DNA of 64,000 nt, taken from Aminithiophilus ramosus (GTDB lineage: Bacteria; Synergistota; Synergistia; Synergistales; Aminithiophilaceae). The position numbers were made by a program, and so were the translations under genes. The notes beneath the pieces were generated by a model that made no database searches, was not told the DNA's origin, and was given only the letters and a program-made list of their open reading frames with translations. The stretch's first letter is position 1. Each line of letters begins with the position of its first letter. The DNA lies in the NCBI RefSeq assembly GCF_018069705.1, contig NZ_CP072943.1, forward strand, positions 62,001-126,000, written 5' to 3'. Shown piece after piece: positions 44,454 to 52,376 of this stretch.

Positions 44454-45869
44454 GTGAGACGGAACAGCCTTTTTCTGACCCTCTTCCTCTCCTTCCTCGT
44501 CTCGGTCCTTCTGATGGGACTCCTCACCATGGGGCTGACGCTCGTCATGGCCCATCAGGGGATCCTGCGAACGGGCAGGGAGGATCTCCTGGCCGAGGCC
44601 GTCCGAGTCCGGGGGATGGCCCTCATCGAGGTCTTCGAGGCCGAAGGGTACCGGGGCGTGGGGCGCTCGATCCAGAAAGATCCCGTCCAGGACGGCTTTT
44701 TCATCCACCTCTTCGACGGCGACGGAAATCCCATCACCCAAGACCCCATGAGCGCCCGTCTGGCCGATTCCATCGTCGACCGTCTGGCCCGGGGGGAGAC
44801 CTTCTTCCGGATCGGTCCCGTCGTCCTCTCGGCCCGGAGGGTATCGACCGAGAGGGGCTCCTATATCCTGGCCGGCGCCGTCCCCGTGCCGCCGCCCTGG
44901 CACTTCCTGGGACGCAACCCCGTCGAGTTCTGGCTTCGTCTGGCGGGGCTGATCGCCACGGCCGGCGTCGTCTGCTTCCTCCTGGCCCGCCACATCATCG
45001 GGCCCGTCCTGGCCCTGAACAAGGCGGCCCTGGCCGTCACCGAGGGCGATCTTGCCGTGAGGGTGGGCGAGCCGATCCTCCGGCGCGGCGACGAGATCGG
45101 CGAGCTCGGCAGGAGCTTCGACAGGATGACCCGTCACGTCGCCGAACTTCTCGAGGCCCAGGAGCGTCTTCTCCGCGACGTCTCCCACGAGCTGCGGTCT
45201 CCCCTGGCCCGGCTCAACGTGGCCCTCGCCCTGGCTCGGAAGAAGGCCGACGGGAGTCTCGGCGGACCTCTGGACCGCATCGAGAGGGAGGCCGAAAACC
45301 TCAACGCCATGATCGGCCGTCTCCTCTCCCTCTCCCGCCTCGAGGCCGACCTGGGCCCTCTCAGGACGGAGCGGGAGGACATGACGGCCCTTGTCATGGC
45401 CGTCGTCGATGACGCCCATTTCGAGGCCAGCCACCACGGCAAAGGGGTCCGGTTCATCGGAGAGGACGTTCCTCTCTGGCTGGAGTGCAACGGCGAGCTG
45501 GTGAAAAGCGCCGTGGAGAACGTCGTCCGCAACGCCCTCCGCTACACGGCCGAGGGGACCGACGTCGACGTCGAGCTCTTCGCGCCGCTCCGCGGACACG
45601 ACGGCGTCGGGATCCGCGTCGCCGACCGAGGGCCCGGCGTCCCCGACGAGGAGCTGGAAAACCTTTTCCGCCCCTTCTACCGCCTCGAAGGGGCCAGGGA
45701 CCGGCAGAGCGGCGGCGTGGGGCTGGGCCTGACCATCGCCCGACGGGCCGTAGGCCTTCATGGAGGGACGATCCGGGCCCTCAACCGCGACGGAGGGGGT
45801 CTGACTGTCGAGGTTTTCCTTCCCCGCCCGGGAGGAGAGAGGGCGGGCGCGTCCGGCCGGACGGTCTGA
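44454..45869 (+). CDS. CpxA-like sensor histidine kinase
   Basis: A 471-residue inner-membrane kinase starting at GTG just after the regulator. One helix at residues 7-33 and another near 161-180 flank a short periplasmic domain of about 125 residues. A HAMP domain follows, then RDVSHELRSPLARL with the phospho-histidine near residue 245, NVVRNALRYTAEG (N box), DRGPGVPDEEL (G1) and GVGLGLTIARR (G2). All catalytic motifs are intact. A plausible terminator lies after the stop. Confidence 0.94.
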   Translation: MRRNSLFLTLFLSFLVSVLLMGLLTMGLTLVMAHQGILRTGREDLLAEAVRVRGMALIEVFEAEGYRGVGRSIQKDPVQDGFFIHLFDGDGNPITQDPMSARLADSIVDRLARGETFFRIGPVVLSARRVSTERGSYILAGAVPVPPPWHFLGRNPVEFWLRLAGLIATAGVVCFLLARHIIGPVLALNKAALAVTEGDLAVRVGEPILRRGDEIGELGRSFDRMTRHVAELLEAQERLLRDVSHELRSPLARLNVALALARKKADGSLGGPLDRIEREAENLNAMIGRLLSLSRLEADLGPLRTEREDMTALVMAVVDDAHFEASHHGKGVRFIGEDVPLWLECNGELVKSAVENVVRNALRYTAEGTDVDVELFAPLRGHDGVGIRVADRGPGVPDEELENLFRPFYRLEGARDRQSGGVGLGLTIARRAVGLHGGTIRALNRDGGGLTVEVFLPRPGGERAGASGRTV

Positions 45870-45878
45870 ACGGGCCGG

Positions 45879-45910
45879 GAAGAGGGGGGTGCGGGCTTCC
45901 CCCTTCTTTC
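45879..45910 (+). terminator. Terminator of the CpxRA-like operon
   Basis: GAAGAGGGGG pairs imperfectly with CCCCCTTCTTT around a GC-rich loop, ending in a short T-rich stretch. It lies just after the kinase stop and before the flavodoxin-like gene. Confidence 0.5.
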
Positions 45911-45957
45911 GTGAGGGAGCGCAGCTCGCCAGAGGCGACGGAGGAGCGTGAAGGGCT

Positions 45958-46500
45958 TTGAGATTTTTGATCGTTGACGGAAACCCCAGGGCGGATGCCT
46001 CTTTCGACGGGAGGCTGTCGGCGCTGGAGGGGACCCTTGCCGCCGCGGGCCACGAGGTGGAATCGATCCGCCTCCGCGAAAAGAGGTCTCTCCGTCCCGC
46101 CGCCCCCTCGAACCATCACGGAGGGGAGGCGGACCGGGAGAACTTCGACGGCGATCCCGTCGATTTCATGCGCTCCTGCCTCCACGCCGACGGCGTCTTC
46201 TTCGTCTCGCCGCTCGTCGGGGGCTTTCCGCCGCCTCTGCTCGAGACGGCCATGGAGTGCCTGATGCCTCTCGTGCGCCCCTATGTCGAGGTGGCCGAGG
46301 GGGCTCCCCGTCCGCTCCGCTACGGCGTGATGCCCAAGGTGGCCCTGTTCTACGACTGTCAGGCCGACGCCGAGGAGGATCTGCGTCCCGCCATGAAGGC
46401 CTTCGAGCGCTTCGCCCGTGACGCCCACACCGACTTTCTCTTCGCCCGTCCCCTCGGCGACCCTCTCGGGGCGATGCGCCAGATTCTCGAGGCCCTCTGA
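45958..46500 (+). CDS. Flavodoxin-fold NAD(P)H-dependent reductase-like protein
   Basis: A 180-residue protein that starts at TTG. It begins RFLIVDGNPRADASFDGRL, the first strand and phosphate loop of the flavodoxin-like NADPH:FMN reductase fold, then VESIRLREKRSLRP, an ADGVFFVSPLVGGFPPPLLETAMECL stretch that matches the second flavin loop, and a final helix. Such proteins reduce quinones, azo dyes or metals with FMN. The cysteine ligands found in the iron-sulfur variants are absent. The Shine-Dalgarno is weak. The gene lies alone between the Cpx-like operon and the Trk block. Confidence 0.75.
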   Translation: MRFLIVDGNPRADASFDGRLSALEGTLAAAGHEVESIRLREKRSLRPAAPSNHHGGEADRENFDGDPVDFMRSCLHADGVFFVSPLVGGFPPPLLETAMECLMPLVRPYVEVAEGAPRPLRYGVMPKVALFYDCQADAEEDLRPAMKAFERFARDAHTDFLFARPLGDPLGAMRQILEAL

Positions 46501-46581
46501 TCCTCCTGGCGGACCGGTCTCTGCGGCTCCGGGGCTCGCGCAGGGCGCGTCAGCGGTATCCCCGAGGCGATGGGTCTTCCT

Positions 46582-46640
46582 GCATAAGACGCGTGAGGGG
46601 GTTTCAGGCCGAGCCTGCAATCCCCTCACGCGTCTTATGC
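46582..46640. terminator. Strong bidirectional hairpin
   Basis: GCATAAGACGCGTGAGGGG (46582-46600) pairs perfectly over 19 bases with 46622-46640, and the loop can form a further AGGC/GCCT stem. GTTTTC follows on the plus strand. It separates the convergent flavodoxin-like and unknown genes. Confidence 0.8.
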
Positions 46641-46675
46641 GTTTTCACCTCGCCCCGCTTTCGCCGAGGCGATCG

Positions 46676-47005
46676 TCAGGGCTCCCAGCTCCGGGCGGCG
46701 TAGAAGAAGGCCTCCGGGGCGGGAACGGAAGGGGGGAGGTACTCCTCGTGGAGGACCATTTCGGCCCAGCGGTGGCGGTAGCGTTTCTGAGCCAGGGCTT
46801 CCGTGGCGAGGAACTGGTCGACGAGGACGGCCAGGTAGAGGACGCTCAGTCCCTCTCGACGGTGGGCGTCCTCCATGACGCTGCGGACGCGGATGCGCAG
46901 CTCTTCCGGGAGGGACTCCAGCGACGGCGCCGCGGCGACTTCCGGCGTGAGGGAGAGGATTTCCTCGAAGCGTCTCTGATAGGCGACGGTCCGCTCCACC
47001 GTCAT
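46676..47005 (-). CDS. Unknown small protein downstream of the Trk operon
   Basis: About 109 residues if the ATG at 47005 is used. The sequence (TVERTVAYQRRFEEILSLTPE, then ELRIRVRSVMEDAHRREGLSV and LVDQFLATEALAQKRYRHRWAEM in separate helices) suggests an all-alpha soluble protein. I do not recognise the family. An upstream ATG at 47200 would add 65 residues, but these are AT-rich, lack a predicted fold and cover a likely promoter region, so the shorter form is preferred. The start has only a weak GGAAAG directly before it. Confidence 0.5.
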   Translation of the reverse strand: MTVERTVAYQRRFEEILSLTPEVAAAPSLESLPEELRIRVRSVMEDAHRREGLSVLYLAVLVDQFLATEALAQKRYRHRWAEMVLHEEYLPPSVPAPEAFFYAARSWEP

Positions 47006-47212
47006 CTTTCCGAAAAGGCCGTTGGGACACTGAGACAGATTAACTTTTTTTCTGAGAATCCATTTACCTTTCAATCCTTTTCGCGTCCTCCATCGGGTGA
47101 TGCCTTCGGAACAGGCGAGCAGCAGACGGGCGAGAGGAGAGGGATTCAAAGGGGAGACCTCCTTTTCGGATGTAAGGCTTTCGGTAACCAGGGGCGTCAT
47201 GCGGCGCGCCCC

Positions 47213-48688
47213 TCAACGGTCGTTTGAGACAAAGTCCCGCCACAGACGGGCCAGGGCGACGAAGACCACGAGAAACTCCAGTCGTCCCAGGAACATGGCC
47301 GCCGTAAGGGTCCAGAGCGTCGTCGATGTGGCCGTAGCGGAGACGACGCCCACGGAAAGACCGACGGTGCCGAGGGCCGAGGCCGTTTCGAACAGGGCGG
47401 CCTCCAGCGGAATGTCCTGCCCTGCCAGAAGGAGCGTCCCGACGGCGAGGGCGAGTACATACAGGAAAAAATAGACGCCCACCTCTCTGATCTTGCCGCC
47501 GGTGACGGCCGTCTCTCTCTCCCCGTCGGCCATGACGGGGACCAGAAGCGCCCCCGGAGGGAGTAACGCGCCTCTGATCTCCCAGAACAGACTGCGAAAG
47601 AGGAGATGAACGCGAGCCTGTTTGACCCCTCCCGCCGTCGAGCAGGTTCCGCCGCCGATGATCATGAGAACGATGAGGAGACTCCGGCCGAAGCCGTTCC
47701 AATCGCCGTAACTCACCGTCGAGAATCCCGTCGTCGTCAGGGCCGAGAGGGTTTCGAAAAGGGCGACGCGCAGGGCCTTGTCCATCTGGGGATAGAGATT
47801 CCGGCTGACGAAAAGGAAGGCCAGGAGAAAGGCCGACGCGGCGGCGACGACGAGGAGACGGATTTCTCCATTGCGGGCCACGGCCCGGAAGCGGCCTCTG
47901 ACGAGGAGGAAGGCGGTCAGGAAATTGAGGTTGCCCAGGAGCATGAGGGGGATGGAGACGGCCTCCACGGCGGCGCGATCCCAGGCGCCGATGCTCGATC
48001 CGCGCGTCGAAAAGCCTCCCGTCGACACGGCGGCGAAGGCGTGATTGACGGAGTCGAAAAGGGATAACCCCGCGGCGAGGTAGCCCGCGATGCCGATGAG
48101 GGCGTAGGCTCCGTAGAGAGAGAGAACGAGCTTCGTCGAAGAGCGGATGTGGGGAACAAGCTGGTCCGTCCGCCCTTCGGCGGAGGACAGCCCCGTTCCG
48201 TTGGGGCTTCCGGCGAGGGCGACAAGGAAAATGGCCAGGCCCGCGCCTCCTGCCAGCTGAAGGAGGCTGCGCCACAGGAGGAGCAGACGAGGGGCGTTTT
48301 CGACGTCGACGACGGAGAGCCCCGTCGTGGTCCAGGCGCTTACGGATTCGAACAGGGCCTGTACCGGAGTCAGACGGCCCGCCGAGGCCATGGGGAAAGC
48401 GGCGAACACGGAGGCGACGGACCAGACGAGAAGGACCGCGACGGCGCCGTCCTGAAAGGATAGGGTCGCCGGGCTCTTCGGCCTGAAGCTCCTCCAGAGC
48501 CCCCATCCCACCACGCCGAGGGAGAGGCCGGGAACAAGAAACGAGAGGGCCCAGATTCTCTCCTCGGGATAGAAGAGAAGGGCCAGAGGCGGCAGGAAAA
48601 AAAGAAACGACGTCAGCCAGAGAATGCGCCCCGAATAGGCAGCCACGATCAGATAGGGCCGTCGGACCGGCAAGCGTGAGGGGGCCAT
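47213..48688 (-). CDS. trkH: Potassium uptake protein TrkH
   Basis: A 491-residue membrane protein. The ATG at 48688 has GGAGGT 6 bases upstream. About ten hydrophobic segments and four pore loops are visible; the selectivity-filter-like loops are SAWTTTGLSV, AVSTGGFSTRG, SALTTTGFSTV and SALGTVGLSV. GGGTCSTAGGVK after the third loop fits the gating loop of TrkH. It needs TrkA-type cytoplasmic proteins, which are encoded just upstream. Transport is of potassium (and possibly sodium) driven by the membrane potential. Confidence 0.93.
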   Translation of the reverse strand: MAPSRLPVRRPYLIVAAYSGRILWLTSFLFFLPPLALLFYPEERIWALSFLVPGLSLGVVGWGLWRSFRPKSPATLSFQDGAVAVLLVWSVASVFAAFPMASAGRLTPVQALFESVSAWTTTGLSVVDVENAPRLLLLWRSLLQLAGGAGLAIFLVALAGSPNGTGLSSAEGRTDQLVPHIRSSTKLVLSLYGAYALIGIAGYLAAGLSLFDSVNHAFAAVSTGGFSTRGSSIGAWDRAAVEAVSIPLMLLGNLNFLTAFLLVRGRFRAVARNGEIRLLVVAAASAFLLAFLFVSRNLYPQMDKALRVALFETLSALTTTGFSTVSYGDWNGFGRSLLIVLMIIGGGTCSTAGGVKQARVHLLFRSLFWEIRGALLPPGALLVPVMADGERETAVTGGKIREVGVYFFLYVLALAVGTLLLAGQDIPLEAALFETASALGTVGLSVGVVSATATSTTLWTLTAAMFLGRLEFLVVFVALARLWRDFVSNDR

Positions 48689-48689
48689 T

Positions 48690-49346
48690 TCAGACCTCCC
48701 CCAGGAGGGCCCGCTCCAGCTCTCCGATCCGGAGGGGAAGGGCCACGGCGACAAGAAGGTCGCCGGAAAGGAGGATCGTGTCGCCTCGGGGAACGAGGAC
48801 CTCCTCGCCTCGAACGACGGAGACGAGCAGGGTCTCTTTGGGCAGGCGGAGCGAGTGGACCTCCTTTCCCGCGGCCGGGCTTGAGTCGTCGAGGACGATC
48901 TCGAGCAGGCCCAGGCGTCCTCGGGCCAGAGGCGAGAGATGCCCTCCGTCGAAGCGGACCTGCTGCTCCAGCAGATCGACGAGGAGCGTCGTCACCGAAA
49001 AGGGCTCGATCCCCAGGGCCAGAAAGAGGCTTTCCTTGTCGGGATCTCCCGAAAGGGCCAGGGCGCGGGACACGCCCATCTCCTCCAGGGCGATGCGGGC
49101 CGAGACCAGGTTTTCGTCGTCGCGGGGGGAGAGGGCCACCAGAAGATCGGCCTTGTCGGTCTCGGCATCGCGCAGAACGGCGGGATCCGTCCCGTCGCCG
49201 AAAATGACGGGGATCTGAAGTTGTCGGGCGAGCAGAAGGGCTTCGGCATGATCGGAGGTGACGAGCGTCAGCCGATGGCCTTTTTCCAGGATGCGCCGGG
49301 CCATGAAATAGAGAAGCCGTCCGCTTCCGGTGGCCACGATCCTCAT
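48690..49346 (-). CDS. TrkA-type protein with RCK-N and RCK-C domains
   Basis: A 218-residue protein. MRIVATGSGRLLYFMARRI is an N-terminal Rossmann domain with a changed glycine loop (GSGRLL), DLLVALSPRDDENLVSARIA is its middle and the C-terminal 75 residues (LARGRLGLLEIVLDDSS and onward) are a TrkA-C domain. TrkA proteins form a ring that gates TrkH in response to ATP/ADP or NAD(H). It overlaps the second TrkA-type gene by 4 bases and has a 1-base gap to trkH. Confidence 0.87.
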   Translation of the reverse strand: MRIVATGSGRLLYFMARRILEKGHRLTLVTSDHAEALLLARQLQIPVIFGDGTDPAVLRDAETDKADLLVALSPRDDENLVSARIALEEMGVSRALALSGDPDKESLFLALGIEPFSVTTLLVDLLEQQVRFDGGHLSPLARGRLGLLEIVLDDSSPAAGKEVHSLRLPKETLLVSVVRGEEVLVPRGDTILLSGDLLVAVALPLRIGELERALLGEV

Positions 49347-49753
49347 CGCTTTTTTTCCAGGAAGGCCGGGGCCAGATCGAGGGCCGGGCAGACCGTCTCG
49401 ATTCCCAGACGCGACCAGAGTCGGGCCTTCTGGGGCGTTTCGACGCGGGCGACGACGCGCGGGACGGAGAAAAGAGTCCGCGCCGCCTGGGCCGCGAAAA
49501 GGTTGGCGTTTTCGTCGTCGGCCGTAGCCAGGAAGAGATGAGCCTCATGCGTCCCTGCGCGACGGAGCAGTTCCGGCTCGGTCATCTCCCCTTCGAGGGT
49601 GAATCCGCTGAACTCGGGCGGAAGACGACGGAAAGCCCTTCCGTCCCGGTCGATGACGACAAGGGACTCTCCCTGTGACGAAAGCTCGCCGGCGAGCATC
49701 GATCCGAGGCGGCCGCACCCGGCGACGACGACGTAACGGGAGGCCATCGTCAC
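49343..49753 (-). CDS. Second TrkA-type protein, RCK-N domain only
   Basis: A 136-residue protein starting at GTG inside the stop of the regulator gene. YVVVAGCGRLGSMLAGELSS is a good Rossmann glycine loop (GCGRLG), VVIDRD binds the ribose, and HLFLATADDENANLFAAQ matches the RCK middle motif. No TrkA-C domain follows. It presumably pairs with the other TrkA-type protein to form a heteromeric gating ring. The split into a nucleotide-binding half and a full-length, loop-altered partner is unusual. Confidence 0.85.
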   Translation of the reverse strand: MTMASRYVVVAGCGRLGSMLAGELSSQGESLVVIDRDGRAFRRLPPEFSGFTLEGEMTEPELLRRAGTHEAHLFLATADDENANLFAAQAARTLFSVPRVVARVETPQKARLWSRLGIETVCPALDLAPAFLEKKR

Positions 49754-50406
49754 GGCCTGCCGTCGTCGGGCAGCGATCGGAGATCCATGACGAGACGGTC
49801 CAGATTTTTGCGGGCCGGCCGGTAGGCCTCGTCGAGGGAGAGGGCGACGCGGTACTGTTCCTGAGCCTCCAGAGGGTTTCCCTCCTCTTCGAGGAGGCGT
49901 CCCATGAGGTTGAAGGCCTCGGGCCGGCCCGGCAGCAGGCCGAGGGCGCGGCGGAGGAATGCCCTGGCGCTCTGAAACTCCTTTTTCCCGAGAGCCTCCC
50001 GGGCCCTGTCGCAGCAGCCGTCGTAACTTTCCGTCGAGCGGTCCTCCAGGGCCCGACGGACGCGTTCTCTCAATTCGGAGGGGCTGAAGGGTTTCTGCAG
50101 GTAGTCGACCGCTCCCGTCCTGAGAGCCTCGACGGCGGATTCGATGCTGCCGTGGGCGGTGATGACGAGAACCTTGGTCTCCGGCCGACGCTCGGTCAGG
50201 CGATGGAGGACCGTCAGGCCGTCCATGCCGGGTAGCTTGAGGTCGAGAAGGATCAGCCGGTAGCTCTTGGCGGCCGCCATCGCCAGGGCCTCTTCTCCGC
50301 TCAGGGCCGCATCGACGGAATAGCCCGCCTCTCGGAGGGCGTGGCCCAGAACGAGCCGTATGTTCCGTTCATCGTCGACAATCAAAATGGGATTAACATC
50401 GGTCAT
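49750..50406 (-). CDS. Response regulator: receiver domain plus TPR, no DNA-binding domain
   Basis: A 218-residue protein. The receiver has LIVDDERNI, LILLDLKLPGMDG (phospho-acceptor near 55), VITAHG and YLQKPFSP. In place of the AAA+ and HTH domains of NtrC-type regulators there are about 85 residues with two TPR-like repeats (REALGKKEFQSARAFLRRAL; LLEEEGNPLEAQEQYRVAL). Output is therefore probably by protein contact. The gene overlaps the kinase upstream and the TrkA-type gene downstream, so it may act on the Trk complex itself. Confidence 0.88.
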   Translation of the reverse strand: MTDVNPILIVDDERNIRLVLGHALREAGYSVDAALSGEEALAMAAAKSYRLILLDLKLPGMDGLTVLHRLTERRPETKVLVITAHGSIESAVEALRTGAVDYLQKPFSPSELRERVRRALEDRSTESYDGCCDRAREALGKKEFQSARAFLRRALGLLPGRPEAFNLMGRLLEEEGNPLEAQEQYRVALSLDEAYRPARKNLDRLVMDLRSLPDDGRP

Positions 50407-52226
50407 GCTGTTCTCTCCTCGCCTTCGTTTCTCTCTTCTCCCGCCGAGGCTGCCGGAACGGTGAAGCTGAAGGTGCTCCCGGAGCCGAGAGAGGAACGGA
50501 CCCAGATCGCGCCTCCGTGAGCTCTCAAGATCTCGCGGCATATGGGCAGCCCCAGCCCCGTGCCCGTCCGCTGACCCGACACCTGGGCGAATTTCTCGAA
50601 AATACGGGCCTGATCGTCTTCGGCGATCCCTTCTCCGTTGTCGGTGACGTCGACGCGGATCCATCGCCCCATGGCCGACGCGCCGATGTCGATCTGTCCG
50701 CCCTGCTGCGTATGACGCAGGGCGTTGGCGATGAGGTTTGTCAGCACCCAGGCGATCTTGGAAGGATCGATGCGGACCAGGGGAAGAGGATCGCCGAGAC
50801 GGGACGTGACGGATAGGTCCTTCTCCGCCAGCTGGATGGCCATGATCTTGAGCACGTCGTCGACGATGACGCCCAGGGAGACCTCCTCGAAGGAGAGGGC
50901 GATCTGTCCCGCTTCGAGTCGGGAGAGATCGAGAAGATCGTCGACGAGCGATCGAAGTCGATGGAGATCTTCGTCGGCGGCGACGAGAAGTTGTCTCTCA
51001 TCGCCCTCGATTCCGCCGCCGAGATGTTCCCGGAGCAGATCGAGGCTCATGAGGGCGCTTGTCAGCGGCGTGCGCAGCTCGTGGGAGGCTCGGGCGATGA
51101 AATCGCTCTTGGCTCGGTCCAGGGTGACTCTCTGCGTCACGTCTCTGAAGACGATCAGCACGGGAACGGGAGGTTCCCCGCCGTTGCGGATGGGGATGAG
51201 CGAAAGCTCCAGAAGAAGGTTTCGCCGGTCCGTCCCGTGGTCGAAGGGGAGGGTCGTCGGAGAGCGGCCCGTTTCGACGGTCTCTTTGATTTTCTGCTGA
51301 AGTTCCTCGCCGGAGAGACACTCGAAGATATGTCTTCCCAGCGTCCTCTCCGGCGCGAGATCGAGCATGCGGGCGGCCGAGGGGTTGATGTCGGTCACGA
51401 CAAGATGGCTGTCGACGACGACGAGGCCGTCATCCATGGCGGCGATGATGGAACGGCTCTTGTTGGTGGCCGCCAAGAGCTGAGAGACCTTCATCTCATT
51501 CTGCAGCCGGAGCTTACGGACCATTCCGTTGAAGGAGAGGGCCAGCTGGCCGATCTCGTCGCCCGAGAGACCCTCCACGGGGACTTCGGGGTAGTGCCCC
51601 TCTCCGACTTTTTCCGTTCCCTCCAGGAGGCGCCGAAGGGGACGAACGATGCGACCGGGAAGGATGGACCCGAAAAGAATGCCGCCCACTAGCGACAGGC
51701 CGCCCAGAAGGCCGGTGATGCCCACGGCCCTTCGCGCCTGCTGCAGGGCCCGATCCGACGCGGCGAACATGGCGTCGCGGTTCATTCCCTCCAGATGGGC
51801 GAGGGCCTCCGCGGCCTCGTCGAAGGGCAGACCGGCCGAGGTGGAGAGCCGGCTCATGGAATCGATGAGACTCATCCAGATGCGGCGATGGCTTTCTCCG
51901 ACGGCTTCGACGGCAGGCCCCTCTCCGGGAAGGGTCAGATTTCCCCGAGCGCGATGATAGCCCTCCATGAAGGCCATCTCCGCCTCGTACAGCGCGGAGA
52001 AGGTGCCCCTCTCCAGCGGCGGGCCCGAAAGGAGAAGGTGCTGCCGGGAGTGGGCCCGCTCCATGGTGCGGACCGCCTCGATGCTTTCGTAGTTCTCCTT
52101 GAGGATTCCCTCGGCCGATCGTCCCAGGCCGATGAGGTAGAAAAAGGAGATCGCCAGGACGAGGAAATTGAGCAGAACGAGCGCGATCAATCCGAGCAGG
52201 ATCTTGTTCCGAATGGACAACGTCAA
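50403..52226 (-). CDS. Membrane sensor histidine kinase of the Trk operon
   Basis: A 607-residue kinase. The TTG at 52226 has GGAGG 9 bases upstream. Helix 1 is near 9-33, helix 2 near 165-190, with a helical periplasmic domain between them; HAMP, PAS, HisKA (RASHELRTPLTSAL), N box (NLIANALRHTQQG), DNGEGIAEDDQ and GTGLGLPICREIL follow. The layout is like PhoR/KinB. The gene heads the operon kinase-regulator-TrkA-TrkA-TrkH and diverges from kdpD. Confidence 0.92.
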   Translation of the reverse strand: MTLSIRNKILLGLIALVLLNFLVLAISFFYLIGLGRSAEGILKENYESIEAVRTMERAHSRQHLLLSGPPLERGTFSALYEAEMAFMEGYHRARGNLTLPGEGPAVEAVGESHRRIWMSLIDSMSRLSTSAGLPFDEAAEALAHLEGMNRDAMFAASDRALQQARRAVGITGLLGGLSLVGGILFGSILPGRIVRPLRRLLEGTEKVGEGHYPEVPVEGLSGDEIGQLALSFNGMVRKLRLQNEMKVSQLLAATNKSRSIIAAMDDGLVVVDSHLVVTDINPSAARMLDLAPERTLGRHIFECLSGEELQQKIKETVETGRSPTTLPFDHGTDRRNLLLELSLIPIRNGGEPPVPVLIVFRDVTQRVTLDRAKSDFIARASHELRTPLTSALMSLDLLREHLGGGIEGDERQLLVAADEDLHRLRSLVDDLLDLSRLEAGQIALSFEEVSLGVIVDDVLKIMAIQLAEKDLSVTSRLGDPLPLVRIDPSKIAWVLTNLIANALRHTQQGGQIDIGASAMGRWIRVDVTDNGEGIAEDDQARIFEKFAQVSGQRTGTGLGLPICREILRAHGGAIWVRSSLGSGSTFSFTVPAASAGEERNEGEERTA

Positions 52227-52376
52227 CGGCGTCTCCCTCCCGTCGGCAGCGATTCTAGCATGGCGTCCGGCGCCGTCCCTTCTCCCTTGATCGAATCTTG
52301 AGGTACGGATCCGACCTTTTTGATGAATCCTTGAGGGCGAAGGGCTAAAATGTCGGGGAAGAAGGAGGTGGGGCAG

